Shown: positions 50,919-51,727 of the stretch, one piece after another
How the letters are laid out: the number at the start of each line of letters is the position of its first letter
Numbering within the stretch: position 1 is the first letter of the stretch
Assembly (NCBI RefSeq): GCF_014699075.1
Contig: NZ_JACXAB010000027.1
Location: forward strand, 1 to 51,727
Reading direction: 5' to 3'
Source of the DNA: Microvirga sp.
Lineage (GTDB): Bacteria; Pseudomonadota; Alphaproteobacteria; Rhizobiales; Beijerinckiaceae
Length of the DNA: 51,727 nucleotides
Position numbers and translations under genes: made by a program
Notes under the pieces: model-generated
The model's input: the letters and a program-made list of their open reading frames with translations, nothing else
Databases searched by the model: none
What the model was told of the DNA's origin: nothing

Positions 50919-51473
50919 ATGCCTGAGATCGTTGCCGTTGTCGGGAGTCCGACACCCCATTCCCGCACGCGGAATCTTGTCACAGATATTTTAGCGCGAA
51001 TTGCCGGCGTAACCGGTGCTGCGGCGCGGTTGGTTGATATCGCCGAGCTTGTGCCGAGTCTGATGGTGAGAAGCCGCGAGGAGACCTCGCCCGTCCTTGA
51101 GGAAGCACTGCGGGCCGTAGAGCGGGCACACCTCCTCCTCATCGGAACACCCGTCTACAAAGGGTCTTACACAGGCCTCTTCAAACATTTTATCGATCTG
51201 GTCGACTACAGATCACTTGCGGGCGTACCTGTGGGGCTCCTTGCAATGGGTGGGTCCGACCGGCACGCGCTCGTGATTGATCACCAACTCCGACCGCTTT
51301 TCGGGTTCTTCAATGCACAGATGTTGCCGACAGGCGTCTTTGTATCTGAGCGGTCATATGCGGATGGTTTCATCGACGATCCTGTGCTTCAGAACAGAAT
51401 CTCGGTATTTGTGCGCGAGAGTGTTGATGCTGTAAAAATTCGTTTGGTGATCCGTGATCTGCGGGCGGCATGA
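50919..51473 (+). CDS. ssuE: NAD(P)H-dependent FMN reductase, SsuE/MsuE type
   Basis: A 184-residue flavodoxin-like flavin reductase. It begins MPEIVAVVGSPTPHSRTRNL and has TPVYKGSYTGLFKHFIDLVDY for FMN binding. The segment AMGGSDRHALVIDHQLRPLFGFF is typical of SsuE/MsuE. It would supply reduced FMN to a two-component alkanesulfonate monooxygenase (SsuD/MsuD). No monooxygenase gene is in the window; it may lie beyond the right edge. It is divergent from ssuABC, supporting a sulfonate role for both. Confidence 0.87.
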   Translation: MPEIVAVVGSPTPHSRTRNLVTDILARIAGVTGAAARLVDIAELVPSLMVRSREETSPVLEEALRAVERAHLLLIGTPVYKGSYTGLFKHFIDLVDYRSLAGVPVGLLAMGGSDRHALVIDHQLRPLFGFFNAQMLPTGVFVSERSYADGFIDDPVLQNRISVFVRESVDAVKIRLVIRDLRAA

Positions 51474-51480
51474 TCTTGGG

Positions 51481-51654
51481 CTACCGAGCAGGTGCAGTCA
51501 GAGAATAGGCGGTTGTAAATTTGACCCGCTGCATGGCGAAGCGTGAAGTCACGTTCTTGAGCGGGATTGCAGTGATGAGGCGTTTGTAGAAGGCGTCATA
51601 GGCGTTCATGTCAGGCACGACCACGCGCAGCATGTAGTCTACATCTCCCGGGTG
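51481..51654 (-). pseudogene. C-terminal remnant of an Lrp/AsnC-family regulator
   Basis: The minus-strand translation from 51654 reads GDVDYMLRVVVPDMNAYDAFYKRLI, then NVTSRFAMQRVKFTTA, and ends at a TAG (51481-51483). This is the last 58 residues of the Lrp ligand-binding (RAM) domain. Upstream in the same frame a TGA follows within five codons, and the DNA to 51727 does not encode the rest of the domain in any frame I can read. So the gene is truncated or interrupted near 51655. Confidence 0.65.
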
Positions 51655-51727
51655 TTGTCATGTCTGGATGGCGCCCGTTTGGCAATGTGATTGTTGTTGA
51701 CGTTTCGGCCTAGCGGGGCGGGTGCAG
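51655..51727. other. Unassigned right edge
   Basis: These 73 bp do not continue the Lrp domain and show no feature I can name. They may be the end of an inserted element or of another gene outside the window. Confidence 0.3.

Noticed and set aside
1..51727. CRISPR array, phage or toxin-antitoxin system
   Set aside because: No regularly spaced repeats, integrase, structural phage genes or convincing toxin-antitoxin pair were seen on either strand.

Overview
The window looks like an alphaproteobacterium of the order Hyphomicrobiales, perhaps near Microvirga or Methylobacterium. The evidence is a Shemin-type 5-aminolevulinate synthase, two small DUF6894 proteins starting MPRYFFH, an intracellular polyhydroxyalkanoate depolymerase, a patatin lipase, high G+C and many ATGA-type gene overlaps. 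The genus is a guess from gene content, not a database result.

Positions 1-36068 form a catabolic region for an organic acid or amide that is broken down as a CoA thioester. Block A (471-10178) holds a metallo-beta-lactamase-fold hydrolase, an IclR regulator and a divergent beta-oxidation operon: acyl-CoA dehydrogenase, fused hydratase/3-hydroxyacyl-CoA dehydrogenase, thiolase, quinone-type reductase, thioesterase, a second (ACAD10/11-like) acyl-CoA dehydrogenase and an SDR. Block B (10274-19811) holds a second IclR regulator and a divergent operon: an amidohydrolase-fold protein lacking its metal ligands, a five-gene dipeptide-type ABC importer and an NDP-forming acyl-CoA synthetase. Block C (19867-24660, minus strand) holds an AMP-forming acyl-CoA ligase, a crotonase, a double TetR regulator and an SDR. 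Block D (24962-36068) holds two complete PotABCD-type importers that flank an RraA-like protein, a CaiB-type CoA transferase and an aminoglycoside-phosphotransferase-like kinase.

Together these genes offer import (three ABC systems), three ways to make acyl-CoAs (NDP-forming, AMP-forming, CoA transfer), two dehydrogenases and full beta-oxidation to acetyl-CoA. The kinase plus the ACAD10/11-like dehydrogenase suggest that 4-hydroxyacyl-CoA intermediates may be handled by phosphorylation, as in levulinate catabolism. The natural substrate cannot be read from the sequence.

A stand-alone hemA (36285-37553) is followed by an IS6-family element with an extra copy of its end, and 25 bp further on by an IS1182-family element (38499-40059). 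To the right, 40.3-43.2 kb holds small or decaying genes: LprI, a yidB remnant, a lipoprotein-like gene split in frame at a GGGTTTA heptamer, and two DUF6894 genes. Then come a Crp/Fnr regulator, a patatin, phaZ, a roughly 0.7 kb intergenic region with terminator hairpins and possible small RNAs, a receiver-only response regulator, a sulfonate-type ssuABC operon with a divergent ssuE-like flavin reductase, and a truncated Lrp-family gene at the right edge.
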